This document shows, piece after piece, positions 1-15,187 of a DNA stretch of 64,000 nucleotides (the stretch's first letter is position 1; every line of letters starts with the position of its first letter). Source of the stretch: Salminus brasiliensis (taxonomy: Eukaryota; Chordata; Actinopteri; Characiformes; Bryconidae); NCBI RefSeq assembly GCF_030463535.1, contig NC_132878.1, positions 26,484,425 to 26,548,424 of the forward strand. The letters run 5' to 3'. The notes below the pieces were generated by a model. It was given only the letters and a program-made list of their open reading frames with translations, did not search any database and was not told the origin of the DNA. Both the position numbers and the translations under genes were made by a program.

Positions 1-402
1 GTTATACACAGAACATACAACTATGTATTACCATTATTTAAAAACCTTTGAAGAACCATTTTTAAGAGTGTCCCAGCTAACATGGCCATGTTGGGCCTGT
101 ATGGATACACCAACTGGGAACCAGTTTTTTTCCTCGGGTTCCATGTTGGCCTCTCATATGGATGCTCACCAGGGTCAGTGATGGGATTAAAAGGGGTTAA
201 GCATGGGCCCCATCTGGGTTGTACACTGCACAATCGGGCCTATATAAGAACCAGAAGAGATTATGGTGTGCTGTAACAATGAGGCCCATTTGGGAAGCCC
301 AACTGGGTCCCAGTAACAAAATATGTACAAACCCCCTCAGAGCCCCACATGAGCATATTGGCTGGGTTAGAACAAATACAAATAAACAAATCAAATTAAA
401 TA

Positions 403-465
403 AACTACTTTATGTTTATTTGGGTTTATTCTAATGTTATATAGAGTTTTACAGGTGTGCACTGT
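403..465 (+). repeat. Single copy of the 70-bp minisatellite monomer, in an npas2 intron
   Basis: About 45 bp starting ACTTTATGTTTATT and running through ATATAGAGTTTTACA match, with very few changes, the unit tandemly repeated at 56285-57475 in a cnksr2 intron. Here it is present once. The rest of 1-400 is intronic, GGCCC-rich and repeat-like, with no coding potential I trust. Confidence 0.7.
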
Positions 466-623
466 ACTCACTGCTGAAATACACAGTTTTATTGACTTTT
501 CCTAAGCACAGAATGTGTGTGGTCGTATCAGCGAACAGTACTTTTCTCTAATCAATGTTAATGACTGTGTGTATGTGTGTGTGACTGAACCCTTATCACC
601 TTCTCTGTGTGTGTGTGTTTTAG

Positions 624-3600
624 AGCCTGATTCAGAGACGAGCCTCCGAGCCCCTCCCCCCTTCCCCCTCCTGTACTCAACCCTCAGTAATGGTTAGTCT
701 CTCTTTCTCCATGTGTCCCTCTGTCCCTCTTAATCTGCACCTCTGTGCCAGTTTATATAGACGCAGCTGCACATTTCTGCCACAAATGAAACAGCAGACT
801 TAGTTTCCAGCTCTGACCGTTTATGAGCTACTGAGCTGAAAGCAGAGCTAGCGCAAACTGTAACAGACTGAAGGGTGAGCTGTAACAGCCACTACATGTC
901 TGTAAATCAGTGCAGACATTTATTAATTCAATACAGTTTCATGCTCTTTGAAGCAGACAAGCTTTCCAACCCATCAAAATATCTATGTCCAAATAAATCT
1001 GATCAGTAAAAAAGAGTGCAGAAGGGTATTCCTAATTTGTAACAGTATTAGACTGGCTAGTGATTTGTTGGTGCTTTATTACAGTCACCAAAGGGGGGAT
1101 GATAATAATAATATAGGAGTAAATTCTGTGACTTCCACATACACAACTCAGCAAACAAACTCAGCACATCACTAAACTTGCAATTACAATGGGCTTGTTT
1201 GTTTTTCCACCTGATGTCGTTTTTGGCATCACCAATCACTGAGCTTCCACAGCATCCCCACCCAGTGGCTCTGTTAAATGCACATGAGGAATGAGATTAT
1301 TTGACCATGTTCTAAAAAGACGCAGAACCATAATTTGACACATTAGACTCGTTCTAATTTTGAGAGATTGTCCTCATTTTTAAATACCAGTAAACAGTAT
1401 TACCATTATACTGCCCAACCTTATCAATCAGAGTGGCATAAAGCCCCCAAGCAATTTAGGTATCATTGCTTATGATACATGTGTAACTGTGTGTGTTTGT
1501 GTGTGTAGGCCTCTGCACAGCACCAGGCAGTGTGCGGAGGTTTCCAGCAGCCTCAACTGGGAGTGATGCACCAGCTAAAGGAGCAGCTGGAAGAGAGAAC
1601 CCGAATTCTGCAGGCCGACATCAAAACACAGCAGCAGGAGTTGCATGACATTAAAGAGAAACTACAGCTCGCCAACCTGCAGGTACAAACACACACACAC
1701 AATTTACCCATAATGCTCTGCCCACATCCGATTACGATCATTTAACAGTTATAAACTGAGGTGTGTGTTACAGTCTCTCATTAGGGTTGAATATTAATAG
1801 CGCTCTAAATGTAGGTATTGTGATATAAACTGAGGTGTGAGTTACAGTCACTCATTAGGGTTAATATTAATAACACTCTAAATGTAGGTATTGTGATATA
1901 AACTGAGGTGTGTGTTACAGTCCTTCATTAGGGTTGAAAGGGGTTTTTACAGACATTAGGTAAAACTTGTCCAACCTAACAATAATTGCAATGGTGACAC
2001 ATTTGTTTACAGATCAGTTTTTATTCTACTGTTTAATAAATGAATCTATTGTGTGTGTGTGTGTGCATGTGTAGATGTTGCTGCAGCAACCGATCCACAG
2101 TGATTTCCCGTCCTCGTCTCCGCAGCAGCAGCCTTCAGGCCAGTCAGCTCAAAACAGCCAATCAGGCGTCATCCGCCACAACAGCAGTCACACACACACT
2201 CACACACACCCGAAACCCCAGCACTGCGCTCCACATGCAGCCTCATCACACACACTTATCCGAGAGCAGCCCAGCAGCTCCACCACACAGGTAAATAAAC
2301 ACACACCGAAAAAATACACATAAATGATCAATATAATGTACAGTTTCGTAGCTTTCAGATCATCTGAAATTAAGCCAGAAATGATAGATCCAGAAAGTCC
2401 AGAATGAAAACCTGAAAAATTATTGAATTTTATTGGTGGTGTTTTTTCCACCACATATACTCATATTTAGCATGTATTGTGTATGTTTACATATCTATGT
2501 GCGTCTGTATGTGTATGTTTAGCAGAGACTGGTTCGGAGTGCTCCAATGCAGACAGTCAGTGTTCCGGTGCAGACACACACCAGCCTGACCATGCCACTC
2601 TACAGCAACCCCATGATGTTCTCCCCAAACCATGGCTACCGCACTGTCCCGGACGCACACACTCACACACACCGGCACAGTGACGCAGACAACAACCCTG
2701 ACGGACAGCTACGGTATACAAACGCACAACCATTAGTACACCACTATTAGCAGCTCATTCTTCAGTATGCTCAGTACAGTGGTTCATGGTTTTGGGTGTA
2801 GTGCCGGTGCGTCAAATGTGATTCTTCTCAATGTTCCTATTCATATATTTGCAATAACAAAGCACAGATTACAAATATAACAGATCATATGTGACTCCCA
2901 TCCGGAGTAAGCAAGGCTATGAAGACGGGTCTCTGACTGGTGGATTTGTGCGTCCGTCAGTGTTTTTTTGTGAAGCTGAGTGATGGACACTCAGAAACTC
3001 ACGGCATTTATAAACATTTTTATTCATACATTCCATCACTTTTCAGACGATAAGACACTGTACAAACCAATTCAAACACCAAAACAATTTGTTAACATGA
3101 GTAAATGTATGTTTTTACAGAAAATATTACGATTTTCTAAAATTGAACGTTAGTTCTTCAGATTTAAGAATCTATTCAGAGTATCTAGTATGACAGCTTT
3201 AGGTCACATGGGGTTTCACAAAAAATTAAAAGAGTATTATCTTATATTTAAGTAAAGGCACATTTAAGATAATATGCAAAAATCTAGAAAATACCCACAA
3301 GACTACAGGGGGTGAGTGCTTCATAGATTCAGTAGATAAAATTGTGAGCTCTGCAAGGATTGGTTAAATTTGTATAGATTCTCACATTTGCAACATTGCA
3401 AATTCCTGGAGGGACTGGTTGCAAATTCCTGAAGGGACACCACCTTTAGAAATTAATCACAGCTAGCTGATTAAATTACTGCTAAATTTATATTGAATTC
3501 ACATTCAAACCAAGTACACAAACCCAAACTGTATTGTAATAAATCATTGATGTGCTGTATGTGTGTTGTGATGTGCAGGATGCTGTTAAATCAGCCAGTG

Positions 3601-5580
3601 CAGACTCTAGTCCCAGACAGCAGTGGAGCTCAGGTGTCTCAGTGTAACTCCACCATCCAGCAAACCAAGTGAGTGAACGTGTAGGGGTCAGTGGTGGGTC
3701 TTGCTGTTCTTATGAAGGCCAAATAAAGGTTATTCAGTGTAATGTATTCAGCCAACAAAAAAAAAAAAACAATTGTGTGGGTGGGAAATGGATGGAAAGT
3801 GCTTCTGGACCCCAAATTTGCTTGTTGTTTTAACACAATTACACATGAACTGTATAATGCTTCCTTAGAAACCACTGAGCTGAAAGAATTTGTGTGTTTG
3901 CACGTTTGTGTTGTGCAGATATCTGGACCAGCAGATGATGACCCCTTCCTTTCCAGTTCAGCAGGTCAACTGCAATGCCGTGCTAGTTCCATCCCCCGTT
4001 TTTACTTCACCAATCATGATCCCCCATAACAGCTTCATCACTCCTAGGGCTCCACCCGCCTACACACCCCACCCCCAGAGCACCCAGCACGGCCTCCAGA
4101 TCCAGCAGCCTCAGCAATTCTTTCAGGTACATAAATCTTTCAGGTACATACATCACTATACATTTCAAAATGATTCATCTGAGAACGAATAACCCTGCTG
4201 TTATGGTTATTCTGGGTGGTTGCTTTGGCACAATAGATAACACCACTACCTGCCAGTAAGCTACCATACCATGTGGGTGACCAGGGTTCAATCTCCTGGT
4301 CTGGGTGACTATGCTGCGCTACACCAATAAGAGTCCTTGGGCAAGATTCCTAACACTACACTGGCCCACGTCTGTAATATGTGTAACCTTGTAAGTTGCT
4401 CTGAATTTAAATGTGAATGTAAATGTTATGTGTGTCATGAAGTGTTGGCAGAGAACTCTTAATGGTTCTTCCTGCTGTCGTGCTTTTTGCCAACCTTGTG
4501 TTCTTGTGCAAAGAGGAGAGAATCAGGAGACTTTGAGGTGCAGAATAAACTTCTTTATTTGTGTGTGAAAGAGGAGCCCTCAAGAAAGGCAGCTTGTCAG
4601 CAAGCTCTCAGCTCACAGTCAGTTCTGAAGGTAGCCTAAGCTCCGAAGCCAGTGTCTCAATACACAGCTTTATAGATGATTTACAGCCTCAGGGAGGGGG
4701 AAACAGAAGTGTATTCATTAACATTACAGATGCTTTATCTTCTGACATTAGGATCTGGGTAATTGCGCAGGATGTATGTGCCTGGCACTGAAGATACTGG
4801 CTCCAGAGAGTCTGGTCACTTTTAGAACAAATGCTCATATTCAAGCATATGAACACTGATTGGTCAGCTGCTGAGTAATACAATTAAATTAAAGCATACT
4901 TTCCTATACAATCCAAAACTGATGATTATAAACGATGGACTCGATGATCACTGTATAGAACCTGACCATCAGAGTTCGTGGCGGGTTGAGTTTCTTCAGC
5001 TGCCTTAGGAAGATCATCCTCTGCTGTGCTCTCCTGGCTATGTATGCCATGTTCCCCTTCTACTTAAGGTTCCTGAATATGGTGGGTCTCAGGAACTTGT
5101 GAGTCCATAGAGATGCAGTAATTGGTAAAGACTAAAGAGAAGAAGTTTTCCCAGCTGCATCTGCTGCCTCCTGTTGGCCAGGAAACCCATGTTCCATTGG
5201 CAGATTTTTTAAAGGTTTCACACACCTTCAAGATATTTCTACAAACGGGGGTTTTCCTAGTTTGGCTAGTGTGTCCCTTTGTGGATTACCCCGGTCATTT
5301 TGCTATTTACTGAACAAGAAAGCGACAAATCCTGATTCTTGAGTAAATATCTCCTCTCTTTTCTTTTTTCCTTTCTTGGTTTTCCCTTCTTTCTCTCTCT
5401 CAGATGCAGCCGCAGGGCCTCATCCACAGTGGCCCCACTCAGGCTTTCTTCCATGCCACCAACGTCCCGCCGCAAAGCACTGTGGGATACATACAGCAGC
5501 AACAGCCGCAGCAGCAACAGCAACAACAACAGCACCTTCATTCCCAGCCTCCAGACTACCGAAACATGTTGCCACGGTAA
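624..5580 (+). CDS. npas2: Neuronal PAS domain protein 2, C-terminal part (5' exons outside window)
   Basis: Seven coding exons can be placed: 624-686, 1509-1682, 2075-2290, 2523-2713, 3579-3668, 3919-4126 and 5404-5580 (stop TAA 5578-5580). They sum to 1119 nt, 372 residues, in frame throughout. NPAS2 is a bHLH-PAS partner of BMAL1 that activates E-box clock genes in the nucleus; the bHLH and PAS exons lie upstream of the window. Recognition rests on the glutamine-rich coiled segment in exon 1509-1682 (MHQLKEQLEERTRILQ, then MLLQQP), on RMLLNQPVQ across exons 2523-2713/3579-3668, which parallels RLLLSQPIQ of mammalian NPAS2, and on the YLDQQ...PQQFFQ exon. CLOCK is the close paralogue, but the last part fits NPAS2 better. 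The final exon holds a polyglutamine run of CAG/CAA codons. Two exons carry in-frame His-Thr runs made by CA repeats. Exon 2523 has a NAGNAG acceptor, so it may start at 2526. Confidence 0.88.
1749..1940 (+). repeat. Imperfect 73-74 bp tandem repeat, about 2.6 copies
   Basis: TATAAACTGAGGTGTG recurs at 1750, 1824 and 1897, each followed by GTTACAGTC and a CATTAGGGTT block. The array sits in the npas2 intron just after exon 1509-1682. No function is evident. Confidence 0.8.
4195..4430 (+). mobile_element. tRNA-derived SINE remnant in an npas2 intron
   Basis: The segment opens like a tRNA-related head, holds a B-box-like GGTTCAATCTCC near 4288, and ends with the TAAATGTGAATGTAAATG-type tail usual in fish SINEs. 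It lies in the intron 4127-5403. The rest of that intron (to 5403) shows no other gene. Confidence 0.55.
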
Positions 5581-8351
5581 CACCGGGGCAGAAGCAGAGA
5601 GGCTGCTGGGATAGCAGTGCGGAGCGTCAGGGCTCCACAGCACGAGTGAAAGGGATGATGGGAAGGCTATAGAGCGATGTTTCGCCACCAAGCCTAAAAC
5701 ACCACGAAAAAGCCAAAGTCCCTCTGTTCCCATGGCGAAGCACGCTCGGCACAAGCCGAGAAGCTCCACCTCCACTGCCAGAAACTGCAAGTGAAGAATG
5801 CAGGGTTCAGTGGAAGGAGCTAGCCTTGGGGGCCGAGTTAAGTGGCAGTTCGTGGAGCCCAGGGGTTGCGAAGAAGCCCCACCTCCTATGACCATCCCCC
5901 TCCCCCCACGCTGTTGTCAGAGGTCGTGTGACTGGCGAATCGGAGAGATCCTACATCCTGTCATCCAGTCATCCTACAGATGACTTAGGAAGAAGACAAA
6001 CAAGACAAATGTAAAACTAATCGAAAAATTCGAAACATTAAAAAAAGTAATAAACACATAATACAAACGCTTTTGTAGAAGCTAAACTGAAGGTTCCACT
6101 GCAGGTACATCCGAAAACATGGGTTTGTGTAGTTTTCATTTTTTTCTGACCAGTTTTTGTTCTTGTCATGTTTTGTTTAGTTTTATTTTTTTCTGCACTG
6201 TAATGTTACAGCGGATTTGCATTGTCTGCTCTGTGCTGACCCTTGTTACGGACAAAGCAACACAGAAACAAATAGAATGAAAAACTACCTAAGGGGAAGT
6301 GGGCACAGGAGCAAAGGCAGGTTGTGCTTCTTTCTGATTCAGTATGAAGTTAATACGAAATAACTAGGGCTGGCCTGAGTGATCTGAATACTCGAGTATC
6401 TCATTTCTGTATTTAGTATTAAGCCTCAGAACTGTAGCTTTAATAAATTACGCCAGCAAAAGCCTTGAAAAAGGACAGTTATCATAAATTTACGCTAGGC
6501 AGCCGCATCATCTCGCCTCTGGCCACTGAACCTAAAAGAGCTAAGATGACTAAAGGAGTGTTCTGACAACTCCTTTTTAAGGGCATTGCATAGAACCATT
6601 TAAGCAGGCATCCAAAGCATCCAAGTGGTTCTTCAGTGGGATTGTGAAGATCTTTTTCTTGAGTGCTGTACAGCTCCAGGGGTTTACAAATAGCCAAAGC
6701 TAGCTTCTACTATATGTTGGATGTTGGAGTTGGAGTATGGATTGGTCAGCTGTGATGGAGTACGGAGCTCTTTCATGGGTACTTCATTGTGTAAACTGCC
6801 GTGGTTTAAAAGCTGAAGCACATTGTGCAGTATCATTGCAATGTTGACAGAGGACAAAAAGGCCCTTCACGTTATCATTTGCGCCATCACGACTATATGC
6901 TGTAACTACATCCCTGTCCCAGACTGGATACAGTTTGAACGGCAGTCTCAGACATACTGAATTGATGGTAGCAGTGATTTTGGGAATGATTATTCAGATG
7001 CTCATTCTGAAACACTGTTGCCTATTCAAACCTATGGAAAGTCTTTTTGGGCCAGCCCTAGAAAAGCACAATTCCTAAGCAAAGCCTGACAGCGTATACA
7101 CAGCTCTGAAACCCACAGCTCCCCTTTATGTTCATTTTTTTCCCTATCAATAAGGCTTTATTCCCAGTTAACATTTCCATGTATTTTAAATTGAATTGGC
7201 AAACGCTTTATGAATGAACTCTTGCTTGTTCTTCTCTCACACACGTGAAAGAACGCAAGCCATCTGCCTTTGAAACAATGTGGGAGGTATCAAGTCACTC
7301 TGGCTAAACCACACGCAAAGTCTGACTAATCCCAAACAGACGGACCGGCCCACGCACTCAGCGCCTCGCCGACCCAAAGTTATTAAATTCATACTCTCCA
7401 TTTAATTCATCGTCATCTCAGCCACCTTCCCCCACCACTGACTCCCTGTCAGAGCACACGAGCCTGAAGATAAAACTTGAATATTTTACTGTACTTGTGA
7501 GATTTCAAATCAGTCAAAAAAATAGCGCAAAAAATCCAGGATGTTAGCCTTGCACACTGACGTATAGCTCTTTCAGGTTTTGTTTTATTGTGTCGTTTTT
7601 TTTTTACCCCTTACCCAAAATCCTTTTCAGCTGTTTTAAATGTTGTCTTACTGTTTTTCCACATAAACACCTTGATGTTTTGTTTCCAAGAAAAAAAACA
7701 AAACATGCGCTATATTAGCATGTACCTTCATTTGTCACTTATCAATAAGTTGTTTAAAGGGTTACATAGCATCACTCTTGGGACAAAACCTTGTATCTTC
7801 TTACAGTATGTGAAAATTTCAATAGAGAAGGTCCAGAATCATTTGGAAAACAACATTGTTACATTTTAAGTACATTAAATGTTTTTACCTTCTGAAATGA
7901 GGTTTTTATTCAAAAGTGATGATATGGAAGTTGTACAGCCTGAATGCCTTCACAACTCACAGTTAAAGGAATATTTCACCCCCGAACCCCTTAAAAAAGA
8001 CAGCTAAAATGCAAGCATTGGCCATTACTGGCTTAATGTTTTGCCAGATTAGTGTTGCTAAAGGAAGTATTCCTGGCACGTTGGTTACTCAAGTGGTCCA
8101 GTATCGACACAGTAATGCTTTCTTATTAAAAAAAAAGAAAGAAAGAAAATTAGTGAAAAGTTGAGGTTTGATATGTGTTCTCAGGTTTGAAATCAATACT
8201 GTCAGTATTAGCCTACAGCATGAGGGTGGAAAATCACTGTTTTATTCCCTGATTCAGAAGTTACAGTCGATATGACTTCACACATTAGTTGGCTCTTGTT
8301 GTTAGCTGATGGTTATGCTAATGGGAAATAGAAAAAGATGGGTTGGAATGA

Positions 8352-8388
<37 letters not shown>

Positions 8389-11300
8389 TGTGTGTGATTT
8401 AAGAATATGTAGGACTGTCCTAGTGTACTGTATCAGAACAAAGCAATGAGGTGAAAGCTAAATGAGGTATTTATGTAAAAATGACAATCCAACTATGTTC
8501 AGAAGGGCTTTAGAAATGAACCCAAGTTCTCTTGTTGTTCCCATGTGCCCCATAAATTTGGGCAAAAATGGGTCATTTTTAATATTTTCCTTTACCGGGC
8601 CGAATCTATAAGCATCCATTTTAGCACGTTGTGTTTTTAGGTGGAATTTACAGATGGTGTGCAGAAGCTTAGGGCACAGACAAATAGATTGTGGCTGTCG
8701 TATCAAAACCTTATATCTTCATTTTTTTAGTCCACCATTGTGCGAACATTTCATAATGAGCGGACCAATAGAAATAGTCCCAAATTTACATGACCGTAAT
8801 TTTTTTCCCCTATTTGTTGTAAAGTTTAAAAAGCCTCATTGTTGAAGATACAAGATTTTCTTACAGCAGAAACAACTTTCAACTTCAAACCTTCTCATAT
8901 TCTTGAAAGTGGTCAAAGTGGTGACAGAACGAGAACGAATGAGTTCTGGTATTGTGCTCCAGAACGAAAATGCAAAAAAGAAACCCTTTACAGTCCAAAG
9001 TCTCAAGATACTTTTCTTTTCTGCAGATTTTCTATTCTATTCTAAAATGGCACACAGATGAGAACGTGTCGTGCTGCTTATTTCTATATTTAAAGAGGAC
9101 GGAAGCTCGAGAAACACTAAGGTCGAAGTTTGTTGGAAGCGTACAGGATGTGCCGCTCAGCCCTTTTTCAATGTGCAATGTCAATTTTGAAAATGAGAAT
9201 GTTTTTTTTTAATTTATACTTTGAGATTTTTTTGTGTGCATGTGTGTCTTTGCGAATTTTGATCTTATTGTTTGAGAGAGAGAGCTTAGTAGTCGTGTAA
9301 ATTACGGCAGAAAGTATTTTTTTGTGAACATTTTTCCGACATTCCTTTAGTCATCGCCAGCAGTGTGTAGAAAAATCTCGACACGCTCAGGTTTCTCTTT
9401 GAATCTTTTTGGAAATACATGAACTTTCCTCTTACTGTGTTTTCTACATTTAAGATGCACGCTTTAGATTCATATACACACACCGTTTCACATCTGCATC
9501 AAACTTACAATAACAATCTGGCTAAAGAAGCTAAGCACTCCTAAGCTGTTCCCCCCACAAGAAATCCCTAACCTATTAAATTCCGAACAATTTCACAGCA
9601 AAAAAAAAAACACGTTATTTTTCAGATTTCCTATGACTCTAGCTATCTAGGTATATACTAATGCTGTCTTTAGTCGTCTTCTGTTATTATTTGTTGCTTT
9701 GTGCTTAAATGCACACGAAATCTGGACATACAAACTCCCGAAAGAACACACCAGAAACTAGCAGGGCAAACGGTGACGCCAGCAGTGATTAGCCTGGTGA
9801 AGCAAGTTAACTGCTGGATTTAATAGTTTGCTTGCTTATAGAACCATAATCTAAAACCACACGATACCCCGACCAAAGTCCTGCCTGAAAAATAACAAAG
9901 CCAACAGTGAACAGAAGCTAGCTGTGATTAGCTTGGCAATGCATGTTAACTGCTGGAGTTCGTGAACGGAAGCTAGCTAGCAAAGCTCTCGCTCTAGATA
10001 TAGTGCACTACATAGGGCCTAAGTTAATGATATACACTCAGTGTAGTTCAATACACGTCAGACTGAAGTGGTGTTTCTGATTCAGGGGTGTGCTGGGTTG
10101 GTGTGTTGCTAGCATTGACGCTCAGGGCTAATTACAGACGGATGGGGAAGATGTTAAGGGTAACTGACGTAACTCATGTGAAGTTCGCTTACACCTACGT
10201 TTCCACACACGTTCATACTTCTACATGCTGCTACACACTCAGATATCTGTCAGGTGTGCTTAGGGATCGTTATTTCGTAGCTCTCGTGCTCTCTAGCTCT
10301 GAGAATTTAGTTTCAGGTGTATCAGGTAATGGCTATTATGGCTATAGCTTGTGGGTGTAAAAGTGGTTATAGAGCAGCACTTTTAAAGCTGGTTAAGTGC
10401 GGTATCACAGCTAGCTGCTCTAACACGTTTCTTGTTACAGAAGCAGTCATTTTCAGAAAACTTGTGTACGCAACCAAATGTCTGTCTGCTGCATCTAGCT
10501 ATAGCATGCAGTCGATTACCAGACAGGAATTTCAGCACACTTCCCTTTACTGAGAAAACAGACAATCTAGTTAAAGTAAGGTAGATTATGTGAGAAAAGG
10601 CCTAAATATTCCTTTAGAAGTGAATGACAGGCCAAAGATTAATGGCCCAATCCCCTGATGGAGCTCTTTTCGTTGTTTGCTCCAATGTTCTCTTCAGTTT
10701 CTTTGGGCAGGTATTTTGCTCATTGTGCTCGGTGGTTGGGTTTGTTTTGTTGAGGAAGATAAAACGGTACTTTCTGTGACTTTGTTTTTGTATTTGATTT
10801 TTCTTTTCTCCTCAAATTAATTAATTTATTGTGGCTTCTTTTCTTTTGTTGTATTTCACCCGTGAAGTCGAGCGCCATTGTAGAGCCGACATCATGCCCG
10901 TATTAGGAACTCTGGGTCTGAGCTGTTTTCCTCTATGATAAAAAAATGAATGGCTTTTTTTGAAAATCACATTTTTTTGAAAATCACTCCGAATGTCACT
11001 GGATCCTTTGAATTACGAGGGCGTTAACAAGGATGTCAAATTGTCTATGCTGCTACATTCGTGCTACAAGCAGCTAACACGCTTGTGTGCTGAATTGATG
11101 CATCTAAGTTAATCTAATATTATGTTTCAGCACTGCGCTGTGAGCATGGGGGAATCTTGGGGGGTCTTTGTAACAGTGAAACCCTTTCTGGTGCTATAAA
11201 GAACCATTTTAAAGGTTCTGGAACGGAACCATCTACAACAGTTTCTCCATCATGGAGAAGAAGCGTACCAACATTGTTTACCACAGTGTGATATAACCGC

Positions 11301-12060
11301 CATTCATTTTCCCCGTAGTTAAACACCTCTTAGACCTGGAGCTTCTTATCTGAGCACTAACTCCTCAATGACTCATGGCTTCAAAGGTCTTTCTCTCTCT
11401 CTCTCTTTGCTGTGGGCATTTGTCTCTGTAAGTCAGTTGTTCTGGTGGGCCTGCCGGATTTTTGCGTGTGTGTGTGTGTGTATATGTTACCTGGTCATGT
11501 GTTAGCACTAAAGTGTGCAGTGGCGGGTTGATCAACGTGTCTGACGAACCAGTTAAAAGGATCATTAGGAAAAAAAACTATTCTCCTGGTGCAAAAATGG
11601 CCATTTCTCCTGATACGGTGCAGAATGCACTCTGAACATGTTGTAATATAGAATGTACAAAATGTTTAGAAAAAAATATATATAGTTGTTTATTTTATAA
11701 AATCTTAAATAGATTGAAATACATTTATATACGTTTGATTTAAAAAAAAAAAAAAAAGTAAACAAGTATTTTGTAACAGAATAATTATTGAAGTGTCTTA
11801 TCGGGGGGAGGTGAAAGCTTTCTATTCTTCATTTCAGCAGGGTGGTGTTGCACAGTATTGTATGGCTTGTTTTTTTCCCCTGTATATATACCATTGAAAT
11901 AAGCTTTAACATATTGTTAATATTGTTTTAAAAGAAATTAATAAAAAAAAAAGTTTACATTCTGAAACAGCTTGGATATTAATTGTCATAGTGAGATTGA
12001 ATTATTTTTATTCGATCTGAATAATGTGGTATATAAATAAATATTTTTTAAAATCACATG
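5581..12060 (+). other. npas2 3' UTR and downstream non-coding stretch
   Basis: No convincing coding exon is present after the npas2 stop. Early candidate poly(A) signals AATAAA lie at 6049-6054 and 6442-6447; later AT-rich signals near 11939 and 12037 could end a much longer UTR. A (TG)n tract lies at 8357-8388. Short open frames here lack splice signals or recognisable domains. Where transcription ends cannot be decided from sequence alone. Confidence 0.45.
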
Positions 12061-13833
<1,773 letters not shown>

Positions 13834-15140
13834 ATGGCAGACGGCAGTGAATCAGCAGGAGCCGGACTGAGGACCGCGTTAGAGCAGCTCTGCTCCTCCA
13901 GGACCCTCCGCCTCAGACCAGAGAGACCCGTCTCTGTGGCCGTTATTGGGCTTGACAGGTTCAGTATTTGCCTTTTTTATAATGAAAAATAATAAATATA
14001 TGTGCTACTTAACACTGTTCATTTTTAAAAGTATTAAAAGTTTTCCGTAAGAATTAAGACTCCTGTACCATTAGATAACCGTTGCGCTATCAGTGAGTAC
14101 GCGCGCGCGCGCGTGTGTGTGTGTGTGTGTTTAAAAAAAAAAAAAAAAAAAAACTGACCTTGACCTTAAATTCACATTTTGACAAACATTATAAACATCT
14201 TTATAAATTAAAACTTTTATTAAAATATTATTAAAACAATTATTAAAAACAAAACAATTCATACATATTCAAACATATGTTGTATTTATAATTATTCAAG
14301 TTTATTTGTCACAAAACCAAACAATGTTTTCATAAAATAACAAACAACTCATGATCTCAACTTGATCTCTTTTCTCCTGATTTAAAAAAAAAAGTAGTTT
14401 GGTCGAGAATGAATTCTAGTAATAGAATGAAGACATCATGTTTCTTAGCATTCATGGTTTCCTGATGAATGAGGGTAGCACGTTTCAGCAGATTAGTCAT
14501 ATATGCAAATAAATTCCATCCACATATATAAATAGATGGAATTTGTATATCGATCATGCCCTGTAACATTGTTGGGTCTCTTGCAGGTACTTGGCTGATG
14601 AGAGAGCTTCAGACAGTTACAGCTACGATGTTACGATAACTGATGGGCTGTGGCGAGTGAAATGTCACCTCAGCTCAGGACTTCATCACCTGGTTCAGAA
14701 GAACACTCTACACTGTGGATCCTGTGTTTCACTTACACACCTGTCATTTGTGTATGACGAGAGGAGGTTGGGCCAAAGCTACGTGTGTATAGAGGAACTT
14801 GAATGCAAATCTGAGGATGCTGGTGTTTTGTCCTCCATTAAAGACTTGCACGCTCTTCGGTGGTGGATGCGGGAAGGTATTGGAAACTCTGTGAACTGGC
14901 ATTCAGATGCACCTCTACAGAGCAGTAGAAAACATTACTTATCGTTATGGAACAATGAAGATCCTCATGGCGGAGTGTGGATTCCCAATTCTCCTCCAGC
15001 GGACGTAGTGATTGATGGTAAGAGAAACATTTATATAGTTATGTTATATACAGATGGTAAATGTAAAAAAGGTAAAGGTGCATGTATTTGTCACTGTACA
15101 GTGAAATGTGTCCTCCGCATTTAACCCATCTGTGGTAGTG

Positions 15141-15187
<47 letters not shown>

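Noticed and set aside
624-692. Reading the first npas2 exon up to 692 with donor GTTAGT
   Set aside because: The phase would not fit the next exon; ending at 686 with donor GTAATG keeps frame and gives the expected PLPPSPSCTQPS segment.
5266-5895. 209-codon minus-strand open frame
   Set aside because: Antisense to the last npas2 exon and its UTR; the leucine run mirrors the CAG/CAA repeat.
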